From Maricaulis sp048269565 (GTDB lineage: Bacteria; Pseudomonadota; Alphaproteobacteria; Caulobacterales; Maricaulaceae), in assembly GCF_048269565.1 (NCBI RefSeq), contig NZ_JBLXIK010000002.1:124001-188000 (forward strand): a DNA stretch of 64,000 nucleotides, read 5' to 3'. Below, in pieces: positions 19,486-29,020 of the stretch (position 1 is its first letter; every line of letters starts with the position of its first letter). Made by a program: the position numbers and the translations under genes. The notes under the pieces were generated by a model. It saw nothing but the letters and a program-made list of their open reading frames with translations, was not told the origin of the DNA and searched no databases.

Positions 19486-20163
19486 TCAGCGCTTGATCGC
19501 CATCAGAATGCCGTCACCAATGGTCGTGAAGGCCATATCGACGCGGGCATCATCTCGGACCTTGTCGGCCAGGGCCTTCAGCGCAGCGGTATCGGCATCG
19601 GCCGCGCAACGCTCCGGATCAGCGACACTGCCCGACCACAGCACATTGTCGAACAGGACCAGCCCGCCCGGACGCAGGAGCTGCAGCGCCGCTTCGTAAT
19701 AGGCGTCATAGCCGGTCTTGTCGGCATCGATGAATACCATGTCGACCGTATCCCCGATTTCGGCGACGAGCCCGGCGAGCGTCTCGCGGGCATCGCCGAG
19801 CCGCAATTCGACCTGGTCGTCGACACCGGCCTCGAGCCAGTAGGAATGGGCCCGGCCGGTATAATCATCGGAAATATCGCAGCCATAGAGCCGCGCCGCC
19901 GCCCCGTGCATGTCCACCATTGCCAGCAGGGTCGCCAGCGCGGAATAGCCGGTGAAGACGCCGATCTCGACCGCGGTCCGTGCCCGCACCAGCCGGGCGC
20001 ACATTTGCAGGAAAGCGCCCTGCTCCGGGCTGATCTGCATCACTGAAACATCACCCATCGCTTCGGTTTCGAGCCGGCAGCGGCTCTGCGCCGGGTGTTC
20101 GGCACGATTGACGTTGCGAATATAGGCGGTGAGGCGGGCATCCAGCCCGAAGGAAGAGGACAT
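19486..20163 (-). CDS. SAM-dependent O-methyltransferase (caffeoyl-CoA OMT-like)
   Basis: The 225-aa product has the OMT family 3 layout: ISPEQGAFLQMCARLVRARTAVEIGVFTGYSALA (SAM-binding motif I, E-I-G-x-x-T-G-Y-S), YGCDISDDY, MVFIDADKTGYDAYYEAAL (metal and substrate loop, D-A-D-K) and GGLVLFDNVLWSG (metal-binding D-N). It is a divalent-cation-dependent methyltransferase; catechol-type substrates are usual for the family, but the physiological one is unknown. The ATG at 20163 has a GGAGA site. It follows zapE by 29 bases. Confidence 0.88.
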   Translation of the reverse strand: MSSSFGLDARLTAYIRNVNRAEHPAQSRCRLETEAMGDVSVMQISPEQGAFLQMCARLVRARTAVEIGVFTGYSALATLLAMVDMHGAAARLYGCDISDDYTGRAHSYWLEAGVDDQVELRLGDARETLAGLVAEIGDTVDMVFIDADKTGYDAYYEAALQLLRPGGLVLFDNVLWSGSVADPERCAADADTAALKALADKVRDDARVDMAFTTIGDGILMAIKR

Positions 20164-20192
20164 GGTCAGTCTCCGCAAAAGCAAGGATCAGA

Positions 20193-21338
20193 TCAGCTGG
20201 CCGGCCCAGTGTCATCGAGCTGCCAGCGCGCGGCAAGATAGTCATGGCTGCGCATCTCGATAAGGCGCGAGGCGGTGCGTTCGAATTCAAAGGCACCATC
20301 GCCCTGCGGATAGAGGTCAGCGGGCTCGGCATCGGCGCTCATCACCAGCTTGGTCTTCGCCTCGTAGAGCGCATCAATCAGGGTCACGAATCGCTTGGCC
20401 TCATTGCGCTTGTCGTGCTGGAGCCGGGGCACGCCGTCGAGCAGCACGGTATGGAATCGCGCCGCAATGGCGAGGTAGTCAGCGGCGCCGAGCGGTCGGG
20501 CGCATAATTCGTTGAAGCTGAAACGGGCGACGCCGGCCACCTCGCGCGGCACCTCCAGCTTGCGCCCCTGCACATCGAGCACGCAGTGCTGGGGCGCGGC
20601 ACCCTGTGTCAATCGCACCCAGGCTGCTTGCATGGCCGCGACGGAGTCCGGCCCCAGCGGCGCATAATAAACCGGCGCCGCCTCGAGCTGCCGTAACCGG
20701 TGGTCGACGCCGCCATTGAGCTCGACCAGATCGAGGCGCGCTTTCAACTCCTCGATGAAGGGCAGGAAGAGCTGTCGGTTGAGGCCGTCGAGATAGAGAT
20801 CGTCGGGATGTCGATTGGAGGTCGCGACCACCACCACGCCCTCAGCGAAAAGATGGTCGAACAGGCGGCCGAGGATCATGGCATCGGCAATATCGCTGAC
20901 CTGGAACTCATCGAAGGCGAGCAATTGCGCCTCGGCGGCCAGAGCGCGGGCGACCGGCGGAATCGGATCATCGCCGGCCTTCTTGACATATTCCGGCCGG
21001 CGCTTGCGCTCGGACTCGCTCATGCCGCGCCACGCGCCGATGCGCGCATGCACATCCTGCATGAATTCATGAAAATGGACCCGGCGCTTCGCTGCTACCG
21101 GTGCATTGTCGATGAAGAAGTCCATCAGCATGGACTTGCCGCGCCCGACCCCGCCCCAGAGATAGAGGCCACGCGGCGGCGGCTTCAGCTTGCCGAATAG
21201 GCTTTTGGCGCCCGGCGTCCAGCCCTGCAGACGCTGCGACAGCGCCGTCAGTGCCAGCGCGGCCCGCTCCTGGTCCGCATCCGCCGACAGCACTCCGGAG
21301 CCAACCCGCTCCTGCCACAATGAAATCGGCGTCGCCAT
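20193..21338 (-). CDS. zapE: cell-division AFG1-family ATPase ZapE
   Basis: A 381-aa AAA-type ATPase with Walker A GGVGRGKS (residues 62-69), Walker B LLAFDEF, and the family motifs HFHEFMQDVHARI and VVATSNRHPDDLYLDGLNRQLFLPFI. In E. coli, ZapE influences FtsZ ring stability; mitochondrial AFG1 homologues act in respiratory-complex quality control. Its place near mdh and the TCA genes matches the order in many alphaproteobacteria. The ATG at 21338 gives the normal N-terminus. Confidence 0.95.
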   Translation of the reverse strand: MATPISLWQERVGSGVLSADADQERAALALTALSQRLQGWTPGAKSLFGKLKPPPRGLYLWGGVGRGKSMLMDFFIDNAPVAAKRRVHFHEFMQDVHARIGAWRGMSESERKRRPEYVKKAGDDPIPPVARALAAEAQLLAFDEFQVSDIADAMILGRLFDHLFAEGVVVVATSNRHPDDLYLDGLNRQLFLPFIEELKARLDLVELNGGVDHRLRQLEAAPVYYAPLGPDSVAAMQAAWVRLTQGAAPQHCVLDVQGRKLEVPREVAGVARFSFNELCARPLGAADYLAIAARFHTVLLDGVPRLQHDKRNEAKRFVTLIDALYEAKTKLVMSADAEPADLYPQGDGAFEFERTASRLIEMRSHDYLAARWQLDDTGPAS

Positions 21339-21398
21339 GGGGTTAGCGTAATGACGAGGGGTTGCGATGGCGTCAATGGGGGAAGGCGGCGGGTGCGG

Positions 21399-21497
21399 CT
21401 ATCCAGCCGGCCACAAGCCGATCACCGCCGCAGCCAGCAAGGCCAGCGTAACCACGACCGCCACCGCCAGCCAGACGGGTCTCTCCACCTCACGCAT
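21399..21497 (-). CDS. putative 32-aa single-pass membrane peptide
   Basis: A short open frame encodes a short polar N-terminus (MREVERPVW) and one hydrophobic helix (LAVAVVVTLALLAAAVIGLW), ending PAG. Its ATG overlaps the end of the thioesterase gene in another frame and has a perfect GGAGG ribosome-binding site six bases upstream, so translational coupling is likely. No family recognised. That it is expressed is inferred from the ribosome-binding site and composition. Confidence 0.5.
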   Translation of the reverse strand: MREVERPVWLAVAVVVTLALLAAAVIGLWPAG

Positions 21498-21918
21498 GCA
21501 CAGCCTCCAGCGCGGCGCGCATGGCGTCGGGCAGCGCCACCGGCCGGCGGGTCTCGCGATCGACATAGACATGCACGAAATGTCCCTGGGCGGCGGCATC
21601 GGGCTCGCCGGGTTTGAACAGGGCGATCTCATAGCGCACCGAGGAGCGGCCGATCTTCGCGATCCGCAGACCACCCTCGATCCGGTCGGGATAGGCCAGC
21701 GGGGCGAAATAATTGCAGCCGGTCTCGACGACGAGGCCGATCACTTCGCCAGCATGGATATCCAGCCCCGCCTCCTCGATCAGGAAGCAATTCACCAGCG
21801 TGTCGAAGAAGCCGTAATAGGCGGCATTGTTGATATGGCCGTAGATATCATTGTCGGCCCAGCGCGTCGGCAGATCGCGCCAGCGGCCATAGGCGGAGCG
21901 GGGCCGCGTCTCGATCAC
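21490..21918 (-). CDS. acyl-CoA thioesterase, 4HBT (YbgC/FadM-like) hotdog fold
   Basis: A 142-aa hotdog-fold thioesterase with the active-site signature RWADNDIYGHINNAAYYGFFD (catalytic aspartate in D-N-D-x-Y-G-H, residues 22-28). The rest has typical VVETGCNYFAPLAYPDRIEGGLRIAKIGRSSVRYE strands. It hydrolyses acyl-CoA; chain length is unknown. The ATG overlaps the stop of the upstream alcohol dehydrogenase by four bases (ATGA), so the two are coupled, suggesting a joint role in acyl or alcohol metabolism. Confidence 0.88.
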   Translation of the reverse strand: MIETRPRSAYGRWRDLPTRWADNDIYGHINNAAYYGFFDTLVNCFLIEEAGLDIHAGEVIGLVVETGCNYFAPLAYPDRIEGGLRIAKIGRSSVRYEIALFKPGEPDAAAQGHFVHVYVDRETRRPVALPDAMRAALEAVHA

Positions 21919-23054
21919 AGCACGGCCTCATAGCAGGCCAGGGCCGCATCCTGGGTCATCTCGCGCGGATTATTGACCAGCAAACGCGTCACCAGCATCG
22001 CCTCTTCAGCCAGTCGCGGCAGGTCATTATGACTGACGCCGACCTGGGACAGGCGCGTCTCGATGCCGACCGAAGCGGCGATACGCTCCATGTCCTCGAC
22101 CAGGCCCTGGGTCGAGGCGTGCAGGCCGAGATGGCTGGCGAGCTCGGCGTAAAGCGGCTCGGCGACCGGCGCGTTGAAACGCAGCACCGGCGGCAGCATC
22201 AGCGAATTGGACAGGCCGTGTGGCACGTGAAACACGCCCCCCAGCGGATAGGCCAGCGCATGCACCGCCCCAACCGGTGCATTGGCGAAGGCCTGGCCGG
22301 CGAGCAGGGCCCCGAGCAGCATGTCCTCACGCGCATCGGTATCACGGCCATCGGTGCAGGCGCGCTCGATGGCGCCGTGGAGCTTTTTCAGGCCCGCCAG
22401 CGCCAGCGCATCGGAGACGGGGTTTTTCTGCAGCTTGGTCGTATAGGCCTCGATCGCGTGCACCATCGCGTCAATCCCGGTTGCCGCCGTGGTGCCGCGC
22501 GGCAGGCCATAGGTCAGCTCGGCATCGAGCACGGCGAGATCGCCATAAAGGGCGGGGGCATTGACGCCAATCTTCGAGCTCTCGCCGACCGTGATCACCG
22601 AGATCGGCGTCACTTCCGAACCGGTCCCGGCCGTGGTCGGGATCAGGATCAGCGGCAAACGCGGACCGGTGGCGTTATTGACGCCATACATCTGTGCCAG
22701 CGACTGCTTCGAGCCGAGCAGCATCGCCACCAGCTTGGCCGCATCCATCGAACTGCCGCCACCAAAGCCGATCACAACCTCCGCACCGAAGGCGCGGGCT
22801 TCATCCTCGGCTTCCAGCACAATGGCTTCCGGCGGATCGGCGACGACGCGGTCAAAGATCGCGACCGACAGGCCGGCCGCTTCCAGTGCCGCGACGGCGG
22901 CATCGATCAGCCCGACCGAGCGCACGCCGCGATCAGTGACCAGAAAGACGCGGCGGCGCTCGCCGATCAGGGGCGCGGCAATAACGGCCAGCCTGGCGGC
23001 CGAGCCGGCGCCGACATGGATATGGGGCACGGTGCGAAAATCGAAAGCGGACAT
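21915..23054 (-). CDS. iron-containing alcohol dehydrogenase
   Basis: The 379-aa product has the group III alcohol dehydrogenase layout: an N-terminal NAD-binding domain with VIGFGGGSSMDAAKL and PTTAGTGSEVTPISVI, then the metal-binding half with TGIDAMVHAIEAY, AVHALAYPLGGVFHVPHGLSNSLMLP (H ligands) and the usual C-terminus. The substrate is not determinable. The ATG at 23054 gives MSAFDFRTVP; the frame is open further upstream without similarity. It is the first gene of the unit with thioesterase and small peptide, and is divergent from the STAS-like gene. Confidence 0.92.
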   Translation of the reverse strand: MSAFDFRTVPHIHVGAGSAARLAVIAAPLIGERRRVFLVTDRGVRSVGLIDAAVAALEAAGLSVAIFDRVVADPPEAIVLEAEDEARAFGAEVVIGFGGGSSMDAAKLVAMLLGSKQSLAQMYGVNNATGPRLPLILIPTTAGTGSEVTPISVITVGESSKIGVNAPALYGDLAVLDAELTYGLPRGTTAATGIDAMVHAIEAYTTKLQKNPVSDALALAGLKKLHGAIERACTDGRDTDAREDMLLGALLAGQAFANAPVGAVHALAYPLGGVFHVPHGLSNSLMLPPVLRFNAPVAEPLYAELASHLGLHASTQGLVEDMERIAASVGIETRLSQVGVSHNDLPRLAEEAMLVTRLLVNNPREMTQDAALACYEAVL

Positions 23055-23296
23055 GGCGTTCCCGGACTCCTCTGTCGGACGGCAATCTGCAGCGGTTTCA
23101 TGGTTGCCCCGTTGCCGGTCCAAGGCAAGCACGGGCCTGGCGCAGATGGCAGCGAGCGTGCCGGAATGGTTCAGGTGTGGCGGCCGGAATCCTCACGACA
23201 GGTAGACCCAAATCATCAAGAAATACTGGCCTGTGCGCCCGGACGCCCCTAGGGTGATGCCTACGCCTTGGAAAGGCTGGTGTCAGGGATGTGCGT

Positions 23297-23689
23297 ATGA
23301 CGGTCAAGGTCAGCTTCAACGAAGATACGTCAATTCTCGCGGTCTCGGGCCGCGGTCAGGTCTTGCGGCGCGAGGCCGGCTGGGTCGCCGAGCGGTCAGC
23401 GGAATTGATGCGTGCGCACCCGGTGGGGGGTGTTCTGGTGGATTGCTTCGCCATCCAGCAGCAGACATCGCCTGCGCTCTCGGCCGAAATGATTTCCGAA
23501 TTCGTCGCCACGATCGAAACCGTCGTGCCGATCGCCTATGTGCGTTCGGAAAGCTGGAATGCCGAGTATTGCCAAAGCGTGCTGGCTTCGCTGGATCACT
23601 TGCCGGACAATGCCAGGGTCTTCCTGCAGACCGACCTTGCCGAGGACTGGCTGCACGCCGAGGTCGCCAAGGCCGCCACGACTGTCTGA
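23297..23689 (+). CDS. small STAS/SpoIIAA-like protein of unknown function
   Basis: A 130-aa cytoplasmic protein. The sequence alternates short strands and helices (VKVSFNEDTSILAVSGRGQVL, VGGVLVDCFAIQQQTSPALSAEMISEFVATIETVVPIAYVRSESW, ARVFLQTDLAEDWL). This resembles SpoIIAA/STAS-like folds often seen in alphaproteobacterial single-domain proteins. No phosphoacceptor serine can be named with confidence. The ATG at 23297 has AGGG upstream; a GTG at 23291 is an alternative. It is convergent with mmsA, with a hairpin between. Confidence 0.45.
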   Translation: MTVKVSFNEDTSILAVSGRGQVLRREAGWVAERSAELMRAHPVGGVLVDCFAIQQQTSPALSAEMISEFVATIETVVPIAYVRSESWNAEYCQSVLASLDHLPDNARVFLQTDLAEDWLHAEVAKAATTV

Positions 23690-23707
23690 GCCAGTCGGCC
23701 GCGACGG

Positions 23708-23733
23708 CGGAGCCGGGCAACAGGCCCGCTCCG
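23708..23733. terminator. hairpin between convergent genes
   Basis: CGGAGCCGGGC and GCCCGCTCCG form a GC-rich stem with a bulged base around a short loop. It sits between the STAS-like gene stop and the mmsA stop. No T-tract is present on either strand, so termination is less certain than for the other hairpins. Confidence 0.4.
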
Positions 23734-23750
23734 ACCGCCACAATCCGTCA

Positions 23751-25250
23751 TCAGTTCATCGTTGGAATGACAAAGGCCTGGTCGCCGATATCACCGGTCG
23801 GCCAACGCTGGGTCACCGTCTTGATCTTGGTGAAGAAGCGGATGCCGTCCGTGCCGTACTGATTGGTGTCGGTGAAGGCCGAACGCTTCCAGCCGCCGAA
23901 AGAGTGATAGGCGACAGGAACCGGGATCGGCACATTGATGCCGACCATGCCGACATTGACCTTGGCGGCGAACTCACGCGCCGCGAGCCCGTTACGGGTG
24001 AAGATGGCGACGCCATTACCGTACTGGTGATTGCTGGGCAGCGCGGCGGCCTCTTCCAGGGTCTCGGCCCGGATCACCTGCAGCACGGGCCCGAAAATCT
24101 CTTCCTGATAGGACTGCATACCCGGTTTGACATGATCGAAGAGGGTCGGCCCGATGAAGAAGCCCTTCTCATGACCCTGCAGTTCGAAACCGCGCCCGTC
24201 GAGCAGCAATTGTGCGCCCTCGTCGACGCCCATCTGGATGTATTTCTCGATATTGGCCCGGTGGGCGGCTGACACGACCGGTCCGTAATGGGCCTGGTCG
24301 TCTGTCGAGACACCGATGCGTAGCTTGACGGCCTCGGCCTTGATGCGCGCGACGAATTCATCGGCGGTCTTCTGGCCGACCGGGACGGCGACCGGCAGCG
24401 CCATGCAGCGCTCGCCAGCCGAGCCATAGGCCGCGCCGAGGAAATCATTCACGACCTGATCCATATCGGCGTCGGGCATGATGATGCCGTGGTTCTTGGC
24501 CCCGCCCATCGCCTGGAAGCGCTTGCCATGCCGCGTGCAGCCCTGGGCGATATAGTGGGCGATATTGGAGGAGCCGACAAAGCTGACCGCCTTGATATCA
24601 TCATGCTCGAGCAGGGCATCAACGGCGGTCTTGTCGCCGTGGACGACCTGCAGCACGCCCTCGGGCAGACCGGCCTCGATCATGATTTCGGCCAGACGCA
24701 CCGGCACGGACGGGTCCTTCTCCGACGGTTTCAGGATCATCGCATTGCCGGTCGACAAGGCCATGCCCATGAACCACATCGGGATCATGGCCGGGAAGTT
24801 GAACGGGGTGATGCCGGCGACAACGCCGAGCGGCTGGCGCATGGAATAGACATCAATGCCCGGGCCGGCGCTCTCGGTATATTCGCCCTTCATCAGGTGC
24901 GGCACGCCGCAGGCGAATTCGATCACTTCCAGACCGCGGATCAGATCGCCCTTGGAGTCGGCAATCACCTTGCCATGCTCGGACGACAGGAGATGCGCCA
25001 GCTCGTCCATTCGCTCTTCGACCAGCATCTTGTACTTCATCAGCACGCGGGCACGGCGCTGCGGGTTCATCGCGGCCCAGATGGCCTGGCCTTTCTTGGC
25101 GCCCTCGATCGCGCGACCAACCTCATCCGGCGTCGCGAACTGGACGCGGGCCTGCACCTTGCCGGTATTGGGGTTGAAGATGTCACCGTAATTGCCGGAT
25201 CCGCCGGTGAAAGACTGGCCGTCGATGAAATGATTGACTTCACGCGTCAT
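23751..25250 (-). CDS. mmsA: CoA-acylating methylmalonate-semialdehyde dehydrogenase
   Basis: Converts methylmalonate semialdehyde to propionyl-CoA, or malonate semialdehyde to acetyl-CoA, in valine and inositol catabolism. The 499-aa product has the family start VNHFIDGQSF, the ITPFNFPAMIPMWF segment, KPSEKDPSVP, and the catalytic cysteine in GSAGERCMALPVAV. The ending TDTNQYGTDGIRFFTKIKTVTQRWP distinguishes MmsA from other aldehyde dehydrogenases. Length is normal. The upstream 285 bases hold no gene. Confidence 0.96.
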   Translation of the reverse strand: MTREVNHFIDGQSFTGGSGNYGDIFNPNTGKVQARVQFATPDEVGRAIEGAKKGQAIWAAMNPQRRARVLMKYKMLVEERMDELAHLLSSEHGKVIADSKGDLIRGLEVIEFACGVPHLMKGEYTESAGPGIDVYSMRQPLGVVAGITPFNFPAMIPMWFMGMALSTGNAMILKPSEKDPSVPVRLAEIMIEAGLPEGVLQVVHGDKTAVDALLEHDDIKAVSFVGSSNIAHYIAQGCTRHGKRFQAMGGAKNHGIIMPDADMDQVVNDFLGAAYGSAGERCMALPVAVPVGQKTADEFVARIKAEAVKLRIGVSTDDQAHYGPVVSAAHRANIEKYIQMGVDEGAQLLLDGRGFELQGHEKGFFIGPTLFDHVKPGMQSYQEEIFGPVLQVIRAETLEEAAALPSNHQYGNGVAIFTRNGLAAREFAAKVNVGMVGINVPIPVPVAYHSFGGWKRSAFTDTNQYGTDGIRFFTKIKTVTQRWPTGDIGDQAFVIPTMN

Positions 25251-25535
25251 GGTTTCCGCTCCCGAGGGTTTTGGGTGACGGGTGGCCCGAGAATTCGCGC
25301 GTCCCGTCTTTGCCGCTCACTTAATACGCCGCGCCGGACCTGTCGAGACGAGCCGGTGAGGCCAGACACCGCCACTGGTTGCAATTTCCCCACATCCCCC
25401 TGAATTCGCTTTGTGCGGGGCTATAGTTTCCTTGCCAGCAAGGGCGCCCGAAGCTAGGAATGTGTGCAGCAATTCGGATTGCCACTGCAGATGGTCTGCA
25501 GGCCGCAAGCCGCTTTATCACATCGGGGAAAATCA

Positions 25536-28500
25536 ATGTCGAAACGCCACCTTTCGGGGACATTCAAACACGCCATGGGCGCCAGCTGTTCGGTGCTGGC
25601 CTTGCTGCTGGCCGCACCGGCCGCCATGGCACAGACCGAGGTGCCGACCATCGTCCCGGCCGACCCGGGCACGTCGGAGACGATTCTCGACACGGCGACC
25701 GATGTCACCGGTGTCGGCATGTTTTTCCGCAATGACGGTTTCGTCTGCACGGGCACGTTGATCAATCCGCGCACCGTGATTTTCGCCGCCCACTGCGTCA
25801 ATGACCGCCCGGCGAGCGATTACGGCTCCGACAGCGCCATCGCGGCTGCCTTCTCCTTTGGCGCCGATTCCCTGCCCGGCTTCCTGAGCTGGATCAACAA
25901 CGCCTTTGCCTCCAACCCGGACCTCGCCGTCTTCAACATCAACCAGATCATCTACAATCTGGATTCGATTGCCCGCCCCGAGGGCGCCGGCTTCCTCGAA
26001 GGTGATGTCGCACTCTCCGTGCTCGACACCCCGGCCAGCGAAGTTCCAACCTGGGCGCTGCTCTTCTCGGCCCTGCCTGCACCAACCGCCTACACCCAGG
26101 AAACCGGCTCGGGCTATCACGTCAATCTGAGCGGCTATGGCCGTTCCGGGGTCGCCGCCGATGGCGCGACCATCGGCATCGACTGGCGTCGCCGTGCCGC
26201 CGAAAACTTCATTGGCGCGTTGAGTTCTTTCGACGAGCGCAACACCTTCCTGTTTGGTGACCCCTTCGGCGATCTGCCACAAAACCTCTACCGGCTCGAT
26301 TTCGACGATCCGACGCGCACCAACCCGTACGATTTCGATCTCTATCGCGGCGATGCGGCGGACAATGAAGGTATTACAGCCGGCGGCGATTCCGGCGGAC
26401 CACTCATCCTTGATGCTGCCAACAATCCAGGCTTTGAAGAAGATCTGGTCATTGGCGTCCTGTCCGGCGGCTCACGCTTCTTTGGCCCACAGCAATTCAG
26501 CTCCTATGGCACCGAGAGCTTCTACCAGCCGCTCTACCTGTTCTGGGACTGGATCGTCGCCAACAGCCCCTATCGCTATGTCGCCGCTGCCGAAGGCGAT
26601 GGCGCTTGGGAAGATGCCAATCACTGGCTGACCGAGATCGATCCGGCCTTCCGCGTCATCGATGCCAGCGGCAATGTCGTGAACGGCCTGCCCGGCAATC
26701 CGGGCGTCGGCGTCGCCGGAACGGACCCGAGCTGGGGCGAAACCTGTTTTGCGCCTGGCGGCGTCAGCGGCCCGGGCGCCGAGTGCGTGACCCTCGAAGA
26801 CGGCGATGTGCATCCCTATGATGGCGCAGCCCCGTCAGCCTCCGGCGACAGTAACTCGATCGGCGCGCTTGGTGCCGGTATTCCGGGCGCCGATGCCGGC
26901 CTGACGGTGGAAGACGCACCCCAGAATGGCACTGGCACGCTGGCCCTGGTCGACGGTGAATACACCTCGGATCCGCTCCCGGCCGCGACGCTGGAAAACG
27001 GTCTTCCCGGTGCCACCGGTTTTGTTCCGGACAATGTCGATCCGAATTCCGGCCTCGGCATCAATGCCCGCTATTATGACGTGAACCTCTCGGCCGCCGG
27101 CACGACGACGCTCGACAGCACGGTTGAAATCGACGTCCTGACCATCAGCGGTGCCGCTGCCGGTCTCGATATCGGTGCAGCCGGCGATCTGACCAGCCTG
27201 ACCGAAATCATGCACCAGGCGGGCAGCGTCAATGTCGACGGTACGCTCACCACGTATGGTGATTATCTGCTGATGTCCGGCCTGCTGACCGGCACCGGCA
27301 CCGTCCACACACCATACCTGACCAACATCCTGGGGCTGATTGCCCCCGGTGATCTCGGGACTGTCGGTACGCTGACCATCGATGGCAGCGCCGTTCTGGC
27401 TTCCGCGAGCGGCCTGGCAATCGAGATCGGTGACGGGGTGAATGACCGCCTCGTGGTCACCGGCGATGCATCGCTCGGCGGGACCGTATTGCTCAGCCCC
27501 GTCTCCGGCTACCTGCCGCGCTTCGGCGACAGCTACACCTTCCTGACGGCTGCCAGCATTACCGGCACCTTCGGCTCGGTCTATGACCTGCCGGGCGTTC
27601 TCAACCCGGTCCTCTCCTACAGCGCGACCTCGGCCAGCGTTGAGATTGAGGCCCAGAACTTCAACACCCAGGCCACCTTCACCAATAATTTCCAGACCGC
27701 CCTCGCGGGCGCCCTGGATGGTGGCCGCGCCGGCTCCTATGACGACCTCGCCGGCGTGTATGGTTTCCTCGACCTGCTGGAAGGCGATGACCTGACGGCC
27801 GCGCTTGATAGCCTGTCGCCTTATGAAGCAGTGATGTTCGACCGTTCGGTGCGGACGCACTCCGACGTGCTCGGCCGCGCCCTGCGCGAACAGATCGGCA
27901 CCCTTGGCCTGATGGCCAATGGCGGCGATGACATTCTGGCCGAAGCCAAGCAGGCCAATGGCCTTGCCGGCATGAACGACCTCGGGCTGCTGGCTCGCGC
28001 CACCGTCAAGTCGGGCAATTCGGCCAGCGGTGCGGAAGATGGCGACATGCGCCGGATCTTCGGTTCGATCGGTACGATTGAGGCCACTGCAAGCACCTTC
28101 GCGGGTAGCGCGGACAGCGTGATCGACGGCGACTACTCGCTGTTCGGCCTCGATATTCCGCTCACCCAATCCCTGCGTATCGGTGCCGCAGCCGGCTTCG
28201 CGAGCTCTGACAACACCGCCGGTGCCGCACTGGGCGGAACCAATGTCAGCACCGAAACCGAGCAGCTGATGGCCTTCGCCTCCTACTCGACGGGCCGCCT
28301 CTCGGCCAGCCTGGCTGTTGGCCTTGCCAGCCATGAAAGCGACGCAACCCGGACCATCAATCTGGGCGGCGTGCTGGTGCCGGCACAAACCCGCACCACC
28401 GCAGACGAAAGCACGGTTGATGCCGCAATCCGTTATGATCTCTATTCGAGCGATGACGGTATCCACGTCACGCCGATGGCGAGCATCACGGCGAGCAATG

Positions 28501-28883
28501 TCGATTTCCAGGCCACCACGAGCTATTCCTCGATTGGCAGCCTCGACATCAATTCACGCTCGGGCAGCAACACCATCGCCCGCATCGGCTCGGCCTTCGG
28601 CCTGGACCTGGGGACGCGTATCTCCACAGCCCTCTATGTCGGTGCGGCCGAACAATATGGTGACGGCGCCGAGACCTATTCAGCGTCTTTCCATGACACC
28701 AGCGGTGTGAACTTCTCTGCACCCAGCGGCGTCGATATGGGCGGAAGCTGGTGGGAAGTTGCGGGCAGCCTGTCTGCTGAACTCAGCTTCGGCGGCACCC
28801 TCACCATCAGCCATGAGCGTCAGATCGATCGCGATTTCTCCGAAATCGAGATCACCTCGCTCAGCTATAGCCTGCCATTCTAG
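25536..28883 (+). CDS. autotransporter with trypsin-like (S1) serine protease passenger
   Basis: A 1115-aa secreted protein. It has a long signal peptide (hydrophobic VLALLLAAPAAMAQ, cleavage near residue 33), then an S1-fold protease with the catalytic triad visible as H86 (FAAHC), D157 (GDVALSV) and S286 (GGDSGGPLI). A beta-helical passenger follows, with autotransporter strand repeats (GDLTSLTEIMHQAGSVNVDGTLTTYG, LTIDGSAVLASASGLAIEIG). The C-terminal ~280 aa is the outer-membrane beta-barrel, ending in alternating residues and a terminal phenylalanine (SYSLPF). It should be exported by Sec and displayed or released at the surface by the type V route. It has its own strong terminator. Confidence 0.92.
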   Translation: MSKRHLSGTFKHAMGASCSVLALLLAAPAAMAQTEVPTIVPADPGTSETILDTATDVTGVGMFFRNDGFVCTGTLINPRTVIFAAHCVNDRPASDYGSDSAIAAAFSFGADSLPGFLSWINNAFASNPDLAVFNINQIIYNLDSIARPEGAGFLEGDVALSVLDTPASEVPTWALLFSALPAPTAYTQETGSGYHVNLSGYGRSGVAADGATIGIDWRRRAAENFIGALSSFDERNTFLFGDPFGDLPQNLYRLDFDDPTRTNPYDFDLYRGDAADNEGITAGGDSGGPLILDAANNPGFEEDLVIGVLSGGSRFFGPQQFSSYGTESFYQPLYLFWDWIVANSPYRYVAAAEGDGAWEDANHWLTEIDPAFRVIDASGNVVNGLPGNPGVGVAGTDPSWGETCFAPGGVSGPGAECVTLEDGDVHPYDGAAPSASGDSNSIGALGAGIPGADAGLTVEDAPQNGTGTLALVDGEYTSDPLPAATLENGLPGATGFVPDNVDPNSGLGINARYYDVNLSAAGTTTLDSTVEIDVLTISGAAAGLDIGAAGDLTSLTEIMHQAGSVNVDGTLTTYGDYLLMSGLLTGTGTVHTPYLTNILGLIAPGDLGTVGTLTIDGSAVLASASGLAIEIGDGVNDRLVVTGDASLGGTVLLSPVSGYLPRFGDSYTFLTAASITGTFGSVYDLPGVLNPVLSYSATSASVEIEAQNFNTQATFTNNFQTALAGALDGGRAGSYDDLAGVYGFLDLLEGDDLTAALDSLSPYEAVMFDRSVRTHSDVLGRALREQIGTLGLMANGGDDILAEAKQANGLAGMNDLGLLARATVKSGNSASGAEDGDMRRIFGSIGTIEATASTFAGSADSVIDGDYSLFGLDIPLTQSLRIGAAAGFASSDNTAGAALGGTNVSTETEQLMAFASYSTGRLSASLAVGLASHESDATRTINLGGVLVPAQTRTTADESTVDAAIRYDLYSSDDGIHVTPMASITASNVDFQATTSYSSIGSLDINSRSGSNTIARIGSAFGLDLGTRISTALYVGAAEQYGDGAETYSASFHDTSGVNFSAPSGVDMGGSWWEVAGSLSAELSFGGTLTISHERQIDRDFSEIEITSLSYSLPF

Positions 28884-28908
28884 TCAAATCTGACTGAGTG
28901 AAATGCCA

Positions 28909-28945
28909 ACACCCGGACGCACCGCGCGTCCGGGTGTTTTTTTTG
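28909..28945 (+). terminator. strong rho-independent terminator after the autotransporter
   Basis: AACACCCGGACGC and GCGTCCGGGTGTT are perfectly complementary around a four-base loop, followed by seven T, 25 bases after the autotransporter stop codon. Confidence 0.93.
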
Positions 28946-29020
28946 AGGGGCCAATGCGACGGAAATTGACAGGACGCTCGTTGACGACCTGTCACTCACG
29001 CCGCAAGGAGCCCCGTCCCT

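Noticed and set aside
26835..28466. 543-codon frame opposite the autotransporter
   Set aside because: Shadow of the autotransporter passenger and barrel; no start signal.
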